A stretch of 64,000 bases of DNA from the NCBI GenBank assembly GCA_964351395.1, contig CAYGOF010000002.1, forward strand, positions 372,001 to 436,000. Reading direction: 5' to 3'. Source of the DNA: Imperialibacter sp964351395. GTDB lineage: Bacteria; Bacteroidota; Bacteroidia; Cytophagales; Cyclobacteriaceae. Shown here piece after piece: positions 26,080 to 35,273 of this stretch. The notes beneath the pieces were generated by a model. That model had not been told where the DNA came from, searched no databases, and saw only the letters and a list, made by a program, of their open reading frames with translations. The position numbers were made by a program, and so were the translations under genes. How positions within the stretch are numbered: position 1 is the stretch's first letter; each line of letters begins with the position of its first letter.

Positions 26080-28365
26080 ATGAGTATAGATGCTGAAGAG
26101 GAATTCTTAAAAGAACTAAATGAACCTCAAAGGGAAGGTGTAGTCAATACTGAAGGCCCATCAATGATCATCGCAGGGGCCGGATCAGGAAAAACCAGGG
26201 TGCTGACTTACCGCATAGCTTATCTGATCAAATTCAAACAAGTTGATCCCTTTTCCATATTGGCCCTAACTTTTACTAATAAGGCGGCCAGGGAAATGCG
26301 CAATAGAATTGAAAAAGTGGTAGACAATGATGCCAGAAATATCTGGATGGGCACTTTTCACTCCGTTTTTGCCAGGCTTCTAAGGTCTGAGGCCCACCAT
26401 ATCGGTTACCCCAGCAACTTTACCATTTATGATGCTGAGGATTCCAAATCGCTCATCAAAGCGATTGTAAAAGAACAGGGGCTCGACGACAAGGTGTACA
26501 AAGCCAATGCAGTCTTTAGCCGCATATCAGGAGCAAAAAACAACCTGGTATCCTGGCAGGACTACATCAATAATCCTCTCTATCAGGCCGATGACGAAAG
26601 CCAAATGCGACCCCAAATTGGCAAGCTCTACATGTTATATGTGCAGCGTTGTTTCAAAGCAGACGCCATGGACTTCGACGATCTGCTATTCAATACCAAC
26701 CTGCTTTTCAGAGAGCATCCCGACGTACTCAACAAATACCAGCAAAGGTTTAAGTATGTACTAGTCGACGAGTTTCAGGATACCAATATCTCACAATACC
26801 TGATCACTAAAAGGTTGGCTTCTGTGAGGCAAAACATAGCGGTGGTGGGCGATGATGCCCAGAGTATCTATGCTTTTCGGGGAGCCAACATCCAAAACAT
26901 CCTGAACTTTGAAAAAGACTACCCCGATCTGCGGATCATTAAGTTGGAGCAAAACTACCGTTCGACTCAGAACATTGTCAATGCAGCCAATTCGGTGATC
27001 GTTAAAAATAAAGCGCAATTGCATAAAAACGTTTGGACCTCAAACGAAGAAGGTCGCCTTATTGAGCTGATCAAAGCCACGAGCGACAATGAGGAAGGCA
27101 AATTGGTTGCTTCTACGATTTTTGAACAGAAAATGAACCACCAGTACCACAACAGCGATTTTGCTGTTTTGTACCGGACAAACAGCCAATCGAGGGCCAT
27201 GGAAGAAGCCCTCAGGCGCATGAATATTAAATATAAAGTGGTTGGGGGCTTGTCCTTTTATCAAAGGAAAGAGATCAAGGACTTGTTGGGCTACTTGCGT
27301 TTTACAGTCAATCAAAATGACGAACAGGCGCTTCGGAGAATTATCAATTTGCCTAAGCGAGGCATCGGAGGCTCTAGTATTGATAAAATCATTGTCGCAG
27401 CAGACGAACAAGGAACATCTCTTTGGGAAATTATTGATAACATCCATCACTTTATTGGCGGAAGGGTGGGTGAATCCATCACCAACTTTGTCAACATGAT
27501 AAAGAGCTTCCGCATTACCATGGAAAAAAGTGATGCGTATGATGTAGCTCAGTTGATTGCCAAAAACTCGGGCTTGTTGAAAGAGTTGTATGAAGACAAA
27601 ACGGTTGAAGGCCTGAACCGTTATGAAAACGTGCAGGAATTACTTAACGCAATCAAAGAGTTTGTCGACAACCCGGAAACGCCCGACAAGACCCTTGGCG
27701 CTTTCCTACAGGAGGTATCGCTGCTGACAGATGCCGATGATAAGAACAAAGAAATGGACGATGCCGTCACCTTGATGACGATTCATATGGCGAAGGGCCT
27801 GGAATTCAAAAACGTGTTCGTCGTAGGAATGGAAGAAGATCTTTTCCCTTCCCAAATGATGCTCAGCAGCAGAGCCGATCTGGAAGAAGAAAGGAGGCTG
27901 TTTTACGTGGCCATTACAAGGGCTGAGCATCACCTTTTTCTAAGTTATGCCTTGAACAGGTATCGGTATGGAAGACTAAAAACTTGCGAACCAAGCCGTT
28001 TTCTTGCCGATATTGACAACAGTTTCTTGCAGGTAAGCAAAACGATGGGGAGCCAACAGGTGCTGCCGGGGGTTCAGGGCCAACATTTTGGCAACCGTTC
28101 TCTCATTGCTGGATTTCCCGAGCAAAAACCTCAAACCCAGCGCCACTTTGTCAAACAAACAGCCCACCAACCCTCCTCCGATTTCAAGCCAAGCGACACC
28201 AGTCAACTCGTTGTTGATAATAAGGTAGAGCATCCGAAATTCGGTTTTGGCAAGGTAGTCAGAATGGACATAGACGGAGCGAATAGGAAGGCAATCATTG
28301 ACTTTGAGCAGTTTGGAGAAAAAACTTTGCTTTTAAGCTTTGCCAAATTGAGAATAGTAGAATAG
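26080..28365 (+). CDS. pcrA: UvrD/PcrA-type superfamily 1A DNA helicase
   Basis: 761 residues, the usual length. SF1 helicase motifs in order: Q motif (LNEPQREGV), I (GAGSGKT, about 33-39), Ia (LTFTNKAAREM), Ib (MGTFHSVFARLLR), II (VDEFQDTN), III (GDDAQSIYAFRGA), IV (LEQNYRST), V (VTLMTIHMAKGLEF) and VI (RRLFYVAITRAE). The C terminus has the Tudor-like domain (VEHPKFGFGKVVRMD) that binds RNA polymerase in PcrA. It unwinds DNA 3' to 5' in repair and conflict resolution. Whether it is best called pcrA or uvrD is a naming matter. Confidence 0.9.
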   Translation: MSIDAEEEFLKELNEPQREGVVNTEGPSMIIAGAGSGKTRVLTYRIAYLIKFKQVDPFSILALTFTNKAAREMRNRIEKVVDNDARNIWMGTFHSVFARLLRSEAHHIGYPSNFTIYDAEDSKSLIKAIVKEQGLDDKVYKANAVFSRISGAKNNLVSWQDYINNPLYQADDESQMRPQIGKLYMLYVQRCFKADAMDFDDLLFNTNLLFREHPDVLNKYQQRFKYVLVDEFQDTNISQYLITKRLASVRQNIAVVGDDAQSIYAFRGANIQNILNFEKDYPDLRIIKLEQNYRSTQNIVNAANSVIVKNKAQLHKNVWTSNEEGRLIELIKATSDNEEGKLVASTIFEQKMNHQYHNSDFAVLYRTNSQSRAMEEALRRMNIKYKVVGGLSFYQRKEIKDLLGYLRFTVNQNDEQALRRIINLPKRGIGGSSIDKIIVAADEQGTSLWEIIDNIHHFIGGRVGESITNFVNMIKSFRITMEKSDAYDVAQLIAKNSGLLKELYEDKTVEGLNRYENVQELLNAIKEFVDNPETPDKTLGAFLQEVSLLTDADDKNKEMDDAVTLMTIHMAKGLEFKNVFVVGMEEDLFPSQMMLSSRADLEEERRLFYVAITRAEHHLFLSYALNRYRYGRLKTCEPSRFLADIDNSFLQVSKTMGSQQVLPGVQGQHFGNRSLIAGFPEQKPQTQRHFVKQTAHQPSSDFKPSDTSQLVVDNKVEHPKFGFGKVVRMDIDGANRKAIIDFEQFGEKTLLLSFAKLRIVE

Positions 28366-28481
28366 ATTCGCCAAAAGTTTCGTTTCGGAGTAAGAACACT
28401 CTACCTTTAGTTGAAACTTTTCGATGCGATTTTTGTAAATTGCTAGGAACCCGATTAGTGCAGCACCAAAACGGCGTTCCT

Positions 28482-29144
28482 ATGAACAACTTCAATGAAG
28501 ATAAAAGCCCTTTAGTTTTGAGAGAATACGGAAGAAATGTCCAAAAGCTGGTCGACCATGTAAAGACCATTGAGGACAAAGAAAAAAGGACCCGCTTTGC
28601 GGAAACCCTGGTGGATTTGATGAAAATGATCAATCCCAATACCAAAGACTACCCAGAGTATACCCAGAAGGTTTGGGACGATTTATACATTATGTCAGGC
28701 TTCGAACTTGAAGTTGACGGACCGTTTCCAATGCCTGAGAAGAGCATTCTTGGCCGTAAGCCAAGAAAAATGGAGTACAATACGCACAACGTTCGATTCA
28801 AGCACTACGGCAAAAACGTAGAGTTAATGATACAAAAAGCGCTGGCGTTAGAAGATGCTGAAGATCGGGAGGCAGCGGTTATATCTATTGGCAAACTCAT
28901 GAAAACATTTCAGCTAGCCTGGAATAGAGACAATGTAGATGATGAAGTGATTCTTCAAAATATTGAGCAGCTTTCGAAGGGAGACCTAACAATCGGCATC
29001 GACAAGGTAAAGGAGCAAAATCTTTTCGATCCTTTAATAAAGGAGAGGGATTTAGTCTCTAGCCCACCCCGGCAGCAAAGAGAAAGCAGGGGCGGCAACA
29101 ACAATAGAAACAAACGAAACTTCCAAAAGCGCAGGAGGAACTAA
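28482..29144 (+). CDS. DUF4290-family protein
   Basis: 220 residues from the ATG at 28482; the TTG 14 codons upstream is unlikely. The protein is mostly helical: YGRNVQKLVDHVKTIEDKEKRTRFAETLVDLMKMINP, then a second similar helical part YGKNVELMIQKALALEDAEDREAAVISIGKLMKTFQLAWN, which looks like an internal duplication. It ends in a basic Asn/Arg-rich tail (NNNRNKRNFQKRRRN) that could bind nucleic acid. DUF4290 genes commonly sit before murA in Bacteroidota; the stop touches the murA ATG here, so they are coupled. Function unknown. Confidence 0.8.
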   Translation: MNNFNEDKSPLVLREYGRNVQKLVDHVKTIEDKEKRTRFAETLVDLMKMINPNTKDYPEYTQKVWDDLYIMSGFELEVDGPFPMPEKSILGRKPRKMEYNTHNVRFKHYGKNVELMIQKALALEDAEDREAAVISIGKLMKTFQLAWNRDNVDDEVILQNIEQLSKGDLTIGIDKVKEQNLFDPLIKERDLVSSPPRQQRESRGGNNNRNKRNFQKRRRN

Positions 29145-30449
29145 ATGGCTTCTTTCAGGGTAAAGGGAGGGCAGCGCCTTAAGGGAGAAATAGTACCTCA
29201 AGGCGCCAAAAATGAAGCTCTCCAAATCATTTCCGCCGTTCTACTAACGCCTGAACCTGTACACGTCAAAAAAATCCCAGACATCAGGGACGTCAATAAA
29301 CTGATCGAACTGCTGGCAGACTTTGGTGTTCAGATCGAAAAAACCGGCCCGGAGTCTTACATTTTTACAGCGAAGGACGTCAACCTGGATTTTCTGGACT
29401 CCGACGAGTTCAAGGAAAAAGCTGCGTCATTACGTGGCTCCATCATGATACTCGGACCGCTCCTAGCCCGTTTTGGAAAGGGAAAAATACCTAAGCCAGG
29501 TGGTGATAAAATTGGTCGCAGGAGACTAGACACGCACTTTATTGGGTTTCAAAAACTGGGTGCCCAATTCGATTACGACCTGGGAACTGGTTTCTATAAT
29601 GTTTCTGCAAAGGAACTTACAGGTACTTATCTCCACCTCGACGAAGCATCCGTAACAGGTACTGCAAATATCATCATGGCCGCGGTTATGGCCAAAGGAA
29701 CAACTACGATCTACAATGCAGCCTGTGAGCCATATATTCAGCAGCTCTGCAAAATGATCAATAGCATGGGTGGCAAGATTGCTGGAGTTGGCTCCAATTT
29801 ATTGATTATTGAAGGAGTAGAACGCCTTGGTGGTACGACCCACACAATGCTACCTGACATGATCGAAATCGGAAGCTTTATCGGGCTGGCAGCCATGACC
29901 CAGAGTGAGATTACGATAAAAAACGCACGAATTGATCAATTGGGGATCATTCCAGAAACGTTTAGACGGCTGGGTATCGCACTTGAATTTCGAGGCGATG
30001 ATATCTATATCCCAAGCCAGGAACACTATATCATTGATTCTTTTATAGACGGCTCTATATTGACCATTGCTGATGCTATCTGGCCTGGTTTTACGCCCGA
30101 TCTGATCAGCATTGTATTAGTGACCGCTACACAGGCCAGAGGCACTGTACTTGTACACCAGAAAATGTTTGAGTCACGACTATTTTTCGTCGACAAGCTA
30201 ATCGATATGGGGGCTCAGATCATCCTTTGTGATCCGCACAGGGCAACTGTTATTGGCCTGGATCGCGCTTTCCCCCTTAGAAGCATCCAGATGACGTCTC
30301 CTGATATCAGGGCCGGTGTTTCGTTACTTATCGCTGCTCTTTCAGCTGAAGGCACCAGTACTATTCATAACGTGGAACAAATCGATCGTGGATACCAACA
30401 CATAGAAAAACGATTGAATGCTATTGGAGCACAAATAGAACGGTTTTAA
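29145..30449 (+). CDS. murA: UDP-N-acetylglucosamine 1-carboxyvinyltransferase with Asp at the catalytic Cys position
   Basis: 434 residues. First committed step of peptidoglycan synthesis: enolpyruvyl transfer from PEP to UDP-GlcNAc in the cytoplasm. Family features: GAKNEAL with the conserved Lys (about 20-26), RGSIMILGPLLARFG, the loop PKPGGDKIGRRRLDTH (117-131) and VTGTANIIMAA. The residue matching the E. coli Cys115 is D121 (PGGD). Asp at this place is known from mycobacteria and others and makes MurA insensitive to fosfomycin, which alkylates the Cys. The start follows the DUF4290 stop with no gap. Confidence 0.95.
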   Translation: MASFRVKGGQRLKGEIVPQGAKNEALQIISAVLLTPEPVHVKKIPDIRDVNKLIELLADFGVQIEKTGPESYIFTAKDVNLDFLDSDEFKEKAASLRGSIMILGPLLARFGKGKIPKPGGDKIGRRRLDTHFIGFQKLGAQFDYDLGTGFYNVSAKELTGTYLHLDEASVTGTANIIMAAVMAKGTTTIYNAACEPYIQQLCKMINSMGGKIAGVGSNLLIIEGVERLGGTTHTMLPDMIEIGSFIGLAAMTQSEITIKNARIDQLGIIPETFRRLGIALEFRGDDIYIPSQEHYIIDSFIDGSILTIADAIWPGFTPDLISIVLVTATQARGTVLVHQKMFESRLFFVDKLIDMGAQIILCDPHRATVIGLDRAFPLRSIQMTSPDIRAGVSLLIAALSAEGTSTIHNVEQIDRGYQHIEKRLNAIGAQIERF

Positions 30450-30535
30450 CCCTCTTAAAGACAGGTTAATACCAGAGTTTCAAAGTAAAATATTTTTTTT
30501 TATATATTCGGTTTTTTAAAAGATCCCGTTTTTTG

Positions 30536-31315
30536 ATGAAATCACTATTTCAATCGCTCTCTTTTGTAGTTACTAGCTGTTTATTCACCATCACCGTTGG
30601 GCCAACATTTGCCGCAGCTCATCATAATAAGTCGCTGGAAACAGTATCTGAGTGGCCATCTGCAGGAAAAAATGGCAATATTTCTGACGAATTGAGACAA
30701 AACCCGAGGCTTACTTTGGTAATCATTGATAGTGAAACGAAACAAAAGATAACCGCTAAAGTCAGGATACTCGATATGCTTAACAAGAAAGCCATTTTTG
30801 GTAAAATTGTAAGCGATACGGTGAAAATGAACCTACAAGCTGGCGGCGATTATCGTATTGTGAGCAAAGCAGACAGTCACCTGTTCAACGAAGTTGAGTT
30901 CAACCTTGCCAAAGAAGACCTTGGACCGGACATTAAGATCACGCTGGAGCTAAGCCCTATCAAGGTAGGTATGAAACTCCAACTTAAGGAGGTATTTTTT
31001 GAAACCAACTCATCCAAGATGCTGGAAGAATCAATGGAAGAGCTAAAAGAGGTTTACGAATTGTTATGGGAACATCCCAATCTCGTTGTACAGATCGCTG
31101 CACACACGGATGACACTGGCACACATGATGACAATATGGAGCTCTCAGGCAGACGTGCTCAGGCCATCGTCGAAATTCTGAAAGACCAGGGTGTACCGGA
31201 AAATATGCTTGCTGCAAAAGGTTATGGCGAAACAAAACCGTTAGTCCCAAATACGTCCGAGGAAAACCGACAGAAGAACCGGCGGGTTGAATTTGTGGTG
31301 ATCGACGTTAAATAG
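30536..31315 (+). CDS. OmpA-family outer membrane protein
   Basis: 259 residues from the ATG at 30536. Signal peptide of about 28 residues (hydrophobic, ending PTFAAA). The middle (about 55-145) is a beta-rich domain like those of Bacteroidota OmpA proteins with a carboxypeptidase-regulatory-like fold (LTLVIIDSETKQKITAKVRI). The C-terminal OmpA domain binds peptidoglycan: EVFFETNSSKML, HTDDTGTHDDNMELSGRRA, KGYGETKPLVPN and NRQKNRRVEFVV. It should link the outer membrane to the cell wall. 86 bases separate it from murA. Confidence 0.85.
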   Translation: MKSLFQSLSFVVTSCLFTITVGPTFAAAHHNKSLETVSEWPSAGKNGNISDELRQNPRLTLVIIDSETKQKITAKVRILDMLNKKAIFGKIVSDTVKMNLQAGGDYRIVSKADSHLFNEVEFNLAKEDLGPDIKITLELSPIKVGMKLQLKEVFFETNSSKMLEESMEELKEVYELLWEHPNLVVQIAAHTDDTGTHDDNMELSGRRAQAIVEILKDQGVPENMLAAKGYGETKPLVPNTSEENRQKNRRVEFVVIDVK

Positions 31316-31368
31316 TCAGCCGGTACAACAAGGCACCATCTTTTCTGCTACATTTGTTTTTCTTTTAT

Positions 31369-31450
31369 GCGGATGTGGTGAAATTGGTAGACACGCCAGA
31401 TTCAGAGTCTGGTGCCGCGAGGCATGGAAGTTCGAGTCTTCTCATCCGCA
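31369..31450 (+). tRNA. tRNA-Leu(CAG)
   Basis: 82 bases. Acceptor stem GCGGATG/CATCCGC pairs perfectly over 7 bp, with discriminator A at 31450. Anticodon stem CCAGA/TCTGG encloses loop TTCAGAG, anticodon CAG at 31403-31405. A leucine-type variable arm (TGCCGCGAGGCAT) and T loop GTTCGAGTC follow. CCA is not encoded. The 3' end is 2 bases from the stop of a convergent gene. Confidence 0.95.
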
Positions 31451-31451
31451 C

Positions 31452-32213
31452 TCATATTCTTCTCCAAATTTCAAAAAGCGGTTTCCCATCACTACTTTTT
31501 CCTGAGTGCTGCCACAGGTTTCCTTCGAAAACACATTGAAAGCTTAAGTCTTTCCCAGTTTTTTCGTCAGCCTCTGAATAGAAGGTGATATTTTCTGTAT
31601 AACGTGATGGCGTGTGGGTGTAAGTACCACCAGCAGACGAAAGGAATTTACCAGAGACAGTGTCGAATGTAACCCATTGAAAATATGAATCAGAAAGTAT
31701 TTTTATCGTTCTTACTTTATACGAAGTTTTCACTGTATCACCTAAGTCGTTGACGTATGAAGTAGCATACCACAAACCGGCCAGTGCATCAGGCGAACCT
31801 TCATCCATTCTTTTCCAATCACCTAACACCCGACCGTCTCTTCCCATCAGTTTGTAACCAGTCGAAGTGGGTTTTGCCAGCAAAACATGTTTTTTTCCCA
31901 CCTGCTGTGGATCGGGAGAATGGTAGCTAATCGTTACCGACATTTTGTTGTCAGTCATCTCATAGCTACCTCCGGAACTTGCCAGGAAATGGTGGTCTTT
32001 TGTCAGAAAGGATGCAATGGTGAAAAAGTCCTTCGTTACGATAAGGATGCTTGTTACAGGCCTGCCTTTGTCTTCACCTTCACTAACCCAAGCACCGATA
32101 TACGGATCATTGGAAAGCATCTCATCAGCAAATCCGGCTTGTTCATTCCTATCGTAAGCTGGTGATAGCCAGGAAAAAACTGAAAGTAACCATATCGTAC
32201 TGAGCCTAGCCAT
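31452..32213 (-). CDS. Secreted two-domain protein, lipocalin-like repeats, paralogue 1
   Basis: 253 residues from the ATG at 32213 (a GTG one codon upstream is also in frame). Signal peptide to about residue 19. Two similar domains follow: one at about 37-130 (YIGAWVSEGEDKG to YKLMGRDG) and one at about 140-253 (LAGLWYATSYVND to EIWRRI). Each begins G/A-x-W and carries a G-G-x-Y strand (SGGSYEMT, AGGTYTHT). This suits small calycin-like beta-barrels. I recognise the pattern as a Bacteroidota secreted-protein family but not a function. It lies 9 bases after its paralogue at 32223. Confidence 0.75.
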   Translation of the reverse strand: MARLSTIWLLSVFSWLSPAYDRNEQAGFADEMLSNDPYIGAWVSEGEDKGRPVTSILIVTKDFFTIASFLTKDHHFLASSGGSYEMTDNKMSVTISYHSPDPQQVGKKHVLLAKPTSTGYKLMGRDGRVLGDWKRMDEGSPDALAGLWYATSYVNDLGDTVKTSYKVRTIKILSDSYFQWVTFDTVSGKFLSSAGGTYTHTPSRYTENITFYSEADEKTGKDLSFQCVFEGNLWQHSGKSSDGKPLFEIWRRI

Positions 32214-32222
32214 CACTTAGGC

Positions 32223-32981
32223 CTAGCGCTTAGACCAGACTTCGTAAATAGGGTCACCTTTGCTACTCAAACCACTATGGTGCCAGGCACCTTCTTTCAA
32301 GGCGTAATCAAATTGCAAAGCTGCTCCTACCCTGGAATTGTCTCTGGAGAAGAACTCAATGTTTTCGGTGTACTTACCATTCCTAGTGGTATAGTTACCA
32401 CCTCCTGTGCCGAAAAACTCGCCCGTTGAGGTATTAAAAGCGATCCACTGAAAGCGTGTACCCGACAGAATCTTCATCGTTTTACGTGGCCCACTGGTAT
32501 CGCGGGTTGCAATTTTATCATCGTCGCCTTTTCTGCCCGACATGAGCCATGGGCCCGCAAGCGCCCCCGGCTTACCTTTGTCTACATTGGTAAAGCTATA
32601 ATAGACCGAACCGTCTGAATTACTAACCGTGAAACCATTTTTGGTCGTCTTTAAATCCAAATCAGCTGTTTGGCCAACAGTGGACTGATCAGAGGTGTTG
32701 AACTCCAGGCTAACCCTAATACTATTCTCCGTATTTGAGTAGCTTCCTCCCAAAGTAGCGAGGAAAGCTCCGCCGGCTTCTGCGTAAGTCGCCATCGAAA
32801 AGTAACCATCTGTCATGATGAGCATGTGCCTGGCCGCTTGACCATTGAAAGAAGCTGTACTAGTCCAAGCGCCACTCAGGTCAAGCACTCTAACACCAGG
32901 TGTAGATGCGAATGAGAGGTTAACAGAAGCAGCTATCGCCAGTATTGAGGCAACTGCCTTGAGTAGTGTACGTCGTTTCAT
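32223..32981 (-). CDS. Secreted two-domain protein, lipocalin-like repeats, paralogue 2
   Basis: 252 residues from the ATG at 32981, where the signal peptide starts (MKRRTLLKAVASILAIAASV); the longer frame is not export-like. It has two domains like paralogue 1: DLSGAWTSTAS with GGSYSNTEN, and LAGPWLMSGRKG with GGGNYTTRN. The C-terminal halves align closely (KILSGTRFQWIAFNTSTGEF here, KILSDSYFQWVTFDTVSGKF in paralogue 1; both end in E-x-W). First gene of a two-gene unit; likely periplasmic or surface. Function unknown. Confidence 0.75.
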   Translation of the reverse strand: MKRRTLLKAVASILAIAASVNLSFASTPGVRVLDLSGAWTSTASFNGQAARHMLIMTDGYFSMATYAEAGGAFLATLGGSYSNTENSIRVSLEFNTSDQSTVGQTADLDLKTTKNGFTVSNSDGSVYYSFTNVDKGKPGALAGPWLMSGRKGDDDKIATRDTSGPRKTMKILSGTRFQWIAFNTSTGEFFGTGGGNYTTRNGKYTENIEFFSRDNSRVGAALQFDYALKEGAWHHSGLSSKGDPIYEVWSKR

Positions 32982-33092
32982 TGTGGGTATGTTTTGAGTA
33001 ATGTTACTCAAATTAATGAAAAACAACGGTTACCAGAAACATCCAATCATGTCTGGCGAAATAATTCCAAAAATGGCGAGTACAGAAGTTGA

Positions 33093-34217
33093 TTAAACGT
33101 AGTTATTGAGCATCACTGGCATGACGAGCATCAACAAGTCCTCATTCTCATCTTTTTCTACGGGCACAAGCAATCCAGCCTTATTAGCTGCCTGAAGCTT
33201 GAAAGATACTTTTTTAGATTCGAGGTTACTCAACATCTGGATAAGGAACTGCGCATTGAAACCAATTTCAATATCTTCCCCATCGTGCTCACAGGAGAGT
33301 CTTTCGTTGGCTTCGTTAGAGAAATCAAGGTCTTCGGCTGAAATCATTAACTCACTGCCAGTTATTTTGATTCTAACCTGATGGGTTGTCTTATTGGCAT
33401 AAATAGCGATACGCTTCATTGAGCTAAGAAACTCTAATCTGTCGATCGTCATGATATTGGTGTTATCCAATGGGATCACATTGTCATAGTCAGGAAAGCG
33501 CTCATCAATGAGTCGGCAGATCATTCTAACATGCTCAAATTTGAAATAGGCATTCGATACATTGAACTCTACAGCCACATTGGTATTCGCAACAGGCAAG
33601 GTTGCCTTTAGCAAATTCAATGCTTTTCGTGGAATAATCATCGAGTTAGTAACATCAGCTGCCACATCTACCCGACGGTACCTTACCAAACGATGACCAT
33701 CTGTGGCCACAAACGTGGTGTTGGTCTCATCAAGTTTGATGTACACACCTGTCATTGCCGGACGTAGTTCATCATTGCTCGTGGCAAAAAATGTGTTGTT
33801 AATGGCTGTTGAAAGTACGTCAGAAGAAATGTTAACAGAAAAACCATTGCTTACCTCAGGCACTTTAGGGAAGTCCGTCGCATTTTCACCTGAAAGCTTA
33901 TAGCGCCCGTTGTCAGAGCTAATCTCAATGCTGTAAGTTTCCTCGTCCACAGAAATAGTGACAGGCTGCTCAGGTAAATTAGAAAGCGTCTCAAGGAGAA
34001 TCTTGGCCGGAACAGCAATACTACCATTTTCCTTCGCCTCTACTTCTATTTCAGTGATCATTGACGTCTGAAGGTCAGAAGCAGTTACTTTCAATGTTCC
34101 GTCGGTGATCTCAAATAAAAAGTTCTCAAGGATGGGTACTACCGGATTAGTGGTAATCACACCTTTGATAGCTGAGAGTTGTTTGAGTAAGTATGATGAC
34201 GAAACAATGAATTTCAT
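33093..34217 (-). CDS. dnaN: DNA polymerase III beta sliding clamp
   Basis: 374 residues, the usual length, made of three clamp domains. It begins MKFIVSSSYLLKQLSAIKGV; domain features include PILENFLFEI, ASDLQTSM, ATDGHRLVRYR (family hallmark), RFPDYDNVIP and the C-terminal LVMPVMLNNYV. It forms the ring that holds the replicase and repair proteins on DNA. Not next to dnaA here, as is common in Bacteroidota. A TAnnTTTG box lies about 37 bases upstream. Confidence 0.97.
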   Translation of the reverse strand: MKFIVSSSYLLKQLSAIKGVITTNPVVPILENFLFEITDGTLKVTASDLQTSMITEIEVEAKENGSIAVPAKILLETLSNLPEQPVTISVDEETYSIEISSDNGRYKLSGENATDFPKVPEVSNGFSVNISSDVLSTAINNTFFATSNDELRPAMTGVYIKLDETNTTFVATDGHRLVRYRRVDVAADVTNSMIIPRKALNLLKATLPVANTNVAVEFNVSNAYFKFEHVRMICRLIDERFPDYDNVIPLDNTNIMTIDRLEFLSSMKRIAIYANKTTHQVRIKITGSELMISAEDLDFSNEANERLSCEHDGEDIEIGFNAQFLIQMLSNLESKKVSFKLQAANKAGLLVPVEKDENEDLLMLVMPVMLNNYV

Positions 34218-34253
34218 AGAATTATGTATTGTTAGGTAAGATTATTAACCGAG

Positions 34254-34261
34254 CAAAGTTA
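34254..34261 (-). promoter_or_regulatory. -7 promoter box for dnaN
   Basis: CAAAGTTA on the plus strand reads TAACTTTG on the coding strand, an exact TAnnTTTG match, giving a leader of about 30 bases. It lies in the gap between the DUF4340 gene and dnaN, so dnaN can be expressed apart from the upstream gld genes. Confidence 0.4.
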
Positions 34262-34330
34262 TAACAAAAATTAGATTTGAGGGTAATAAAATGCTATTCC
34301 AATTTTAAACATTGAAATAGCGAAGAGTAC

Positions 34331-35269
34331 TTATTTTGAAGGTGCTAATTCAGCCATAGAAATCAACAATGAACGCACTCTGGCAGCATCGCATACAGAG
34401 TAGTTGCCAGCCTGGTCTTTCAAAAGCACATAAGGTTGATCTACTGGCCCCGGATAGATATCCAGTTCAGTATTTTTAGAGGTATCAATATCTTTCAGCC
34501 TGATGGTCGCTACTGGCGCAGTGTTCATCAAACTGTCGTATACTGGTATTTGCCCCCTGCTGATGAACTCATTGGTATAGAAAGCTTCATATTGCTGGAT
34601 ATAGTTCTCCAGCACCGTTGTGTCGGCGCCTGGTAGTCCGTTTACCTTGAGCGTCGTTTTGTCGAAAGCAATTGTCACGTCCTGTTCGTCCTGATCCTGG
34701 TAATCGACTGTGAGCGATTGTAGAGAGCGCCAGTCACTGGAAAACAGCAGGCGGTTGCGCCACTGATTTTCTGAGAACTCAAAAATACCAGATACATAAT
34801 TAGGATAGCCCGGTAGCTCCACCTGATAAATCTTCCCGTCGCTGTTCAATTTAAAATAAGACTCTGTTTTGGAAGGATTGCCCGCTGCCACAAATTCCGT
34901 TAATACACCTGAATCGCTACTTACAATCACTCTATTTCCATTACTTAACCACTGGTTGACTTCTGCAGCCTGACTGGGGCCCACTTCTCTCTTAACCCTC
35001 ACCAGTTTCAATACACCCGTAAGAAAATTACGTATAGACCGGTCCACACTGTACTTATCGTTTACCAGCCACTTGCCATCTACTTTACTAAGTACCACAG
35101 CGCTAGCTCCTGCGATCATTTCTATGCGATTGATACTGGCCGTATCGGTAAGCTGCAAAAGGTCATGCCCAACAATTGATGTCGTCGTGGGGCGGCCAGC
35201 CCACCAGGTAGCCGTGATAAGCACCAAAAGCACACCAAGAGAAATAAGTAGTAGAGAATTCTTATGCAT
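34331..35269 (-). CDS. DUF4340-family membrane-anchored protein
   Basis: 312 residues. One N-terminal membrane helix (about 7-25, LLLISLGVLLVLITATWWAG) and a large extracytoplasmic domain of repeated DUF4340-type units (VDGKWLVNDKYSVD, LNSDGKIYQVELPGYPNYV). It starts 4 bases after gldG, so it belongs to the gld operon and may be a periplasmic accessory of that ABC system. No known enzymatic activity. Confidence 0.8.
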   Translation of the reverse strand: MHKNSLLLISLGVLLVLITATWWAGRPTTTSIVGHDLLQLTDTASINRIEMIAGASAVVLSKVDGKWLVNDKYSVDRSIRNFLTGVLKLVRVKREVGPSQAAEVNQWLSNGNRVIVSSDSGVLTEFVAAGNPSKTESYFKLNSDGKIYQVELPGYPNYVSGIFEFSENQWRNRLLFSSDWRSLQSLTVDYQDQDEQDVTIAFDKTTLKVNGLPGADTTVLENYIQQYEAFYTNEFISRGQIPVYDSLMNTAPVATIRLKDIDTSKNTELDIYPGPVDQPYVLLKDQAGNYSVCDAARVRSLLISMAELAPSK

Positions 35270-35273
35270 GGCT

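Noticed and set aside
26080..28365. RecB- or AddA-type nuclease-helicase
   Set aside because: Length of 761 residues, single helicase core and a Tudor-like C terminus fit PcrA/UvrD; no nuclease domain is present.
31369..31450. tRNA-Leu as the edge of an integrated element
   Set aside because: No integrase, no repeat of the tRNA 3' end and only ordinary chromosomal genes on both sides within the window.
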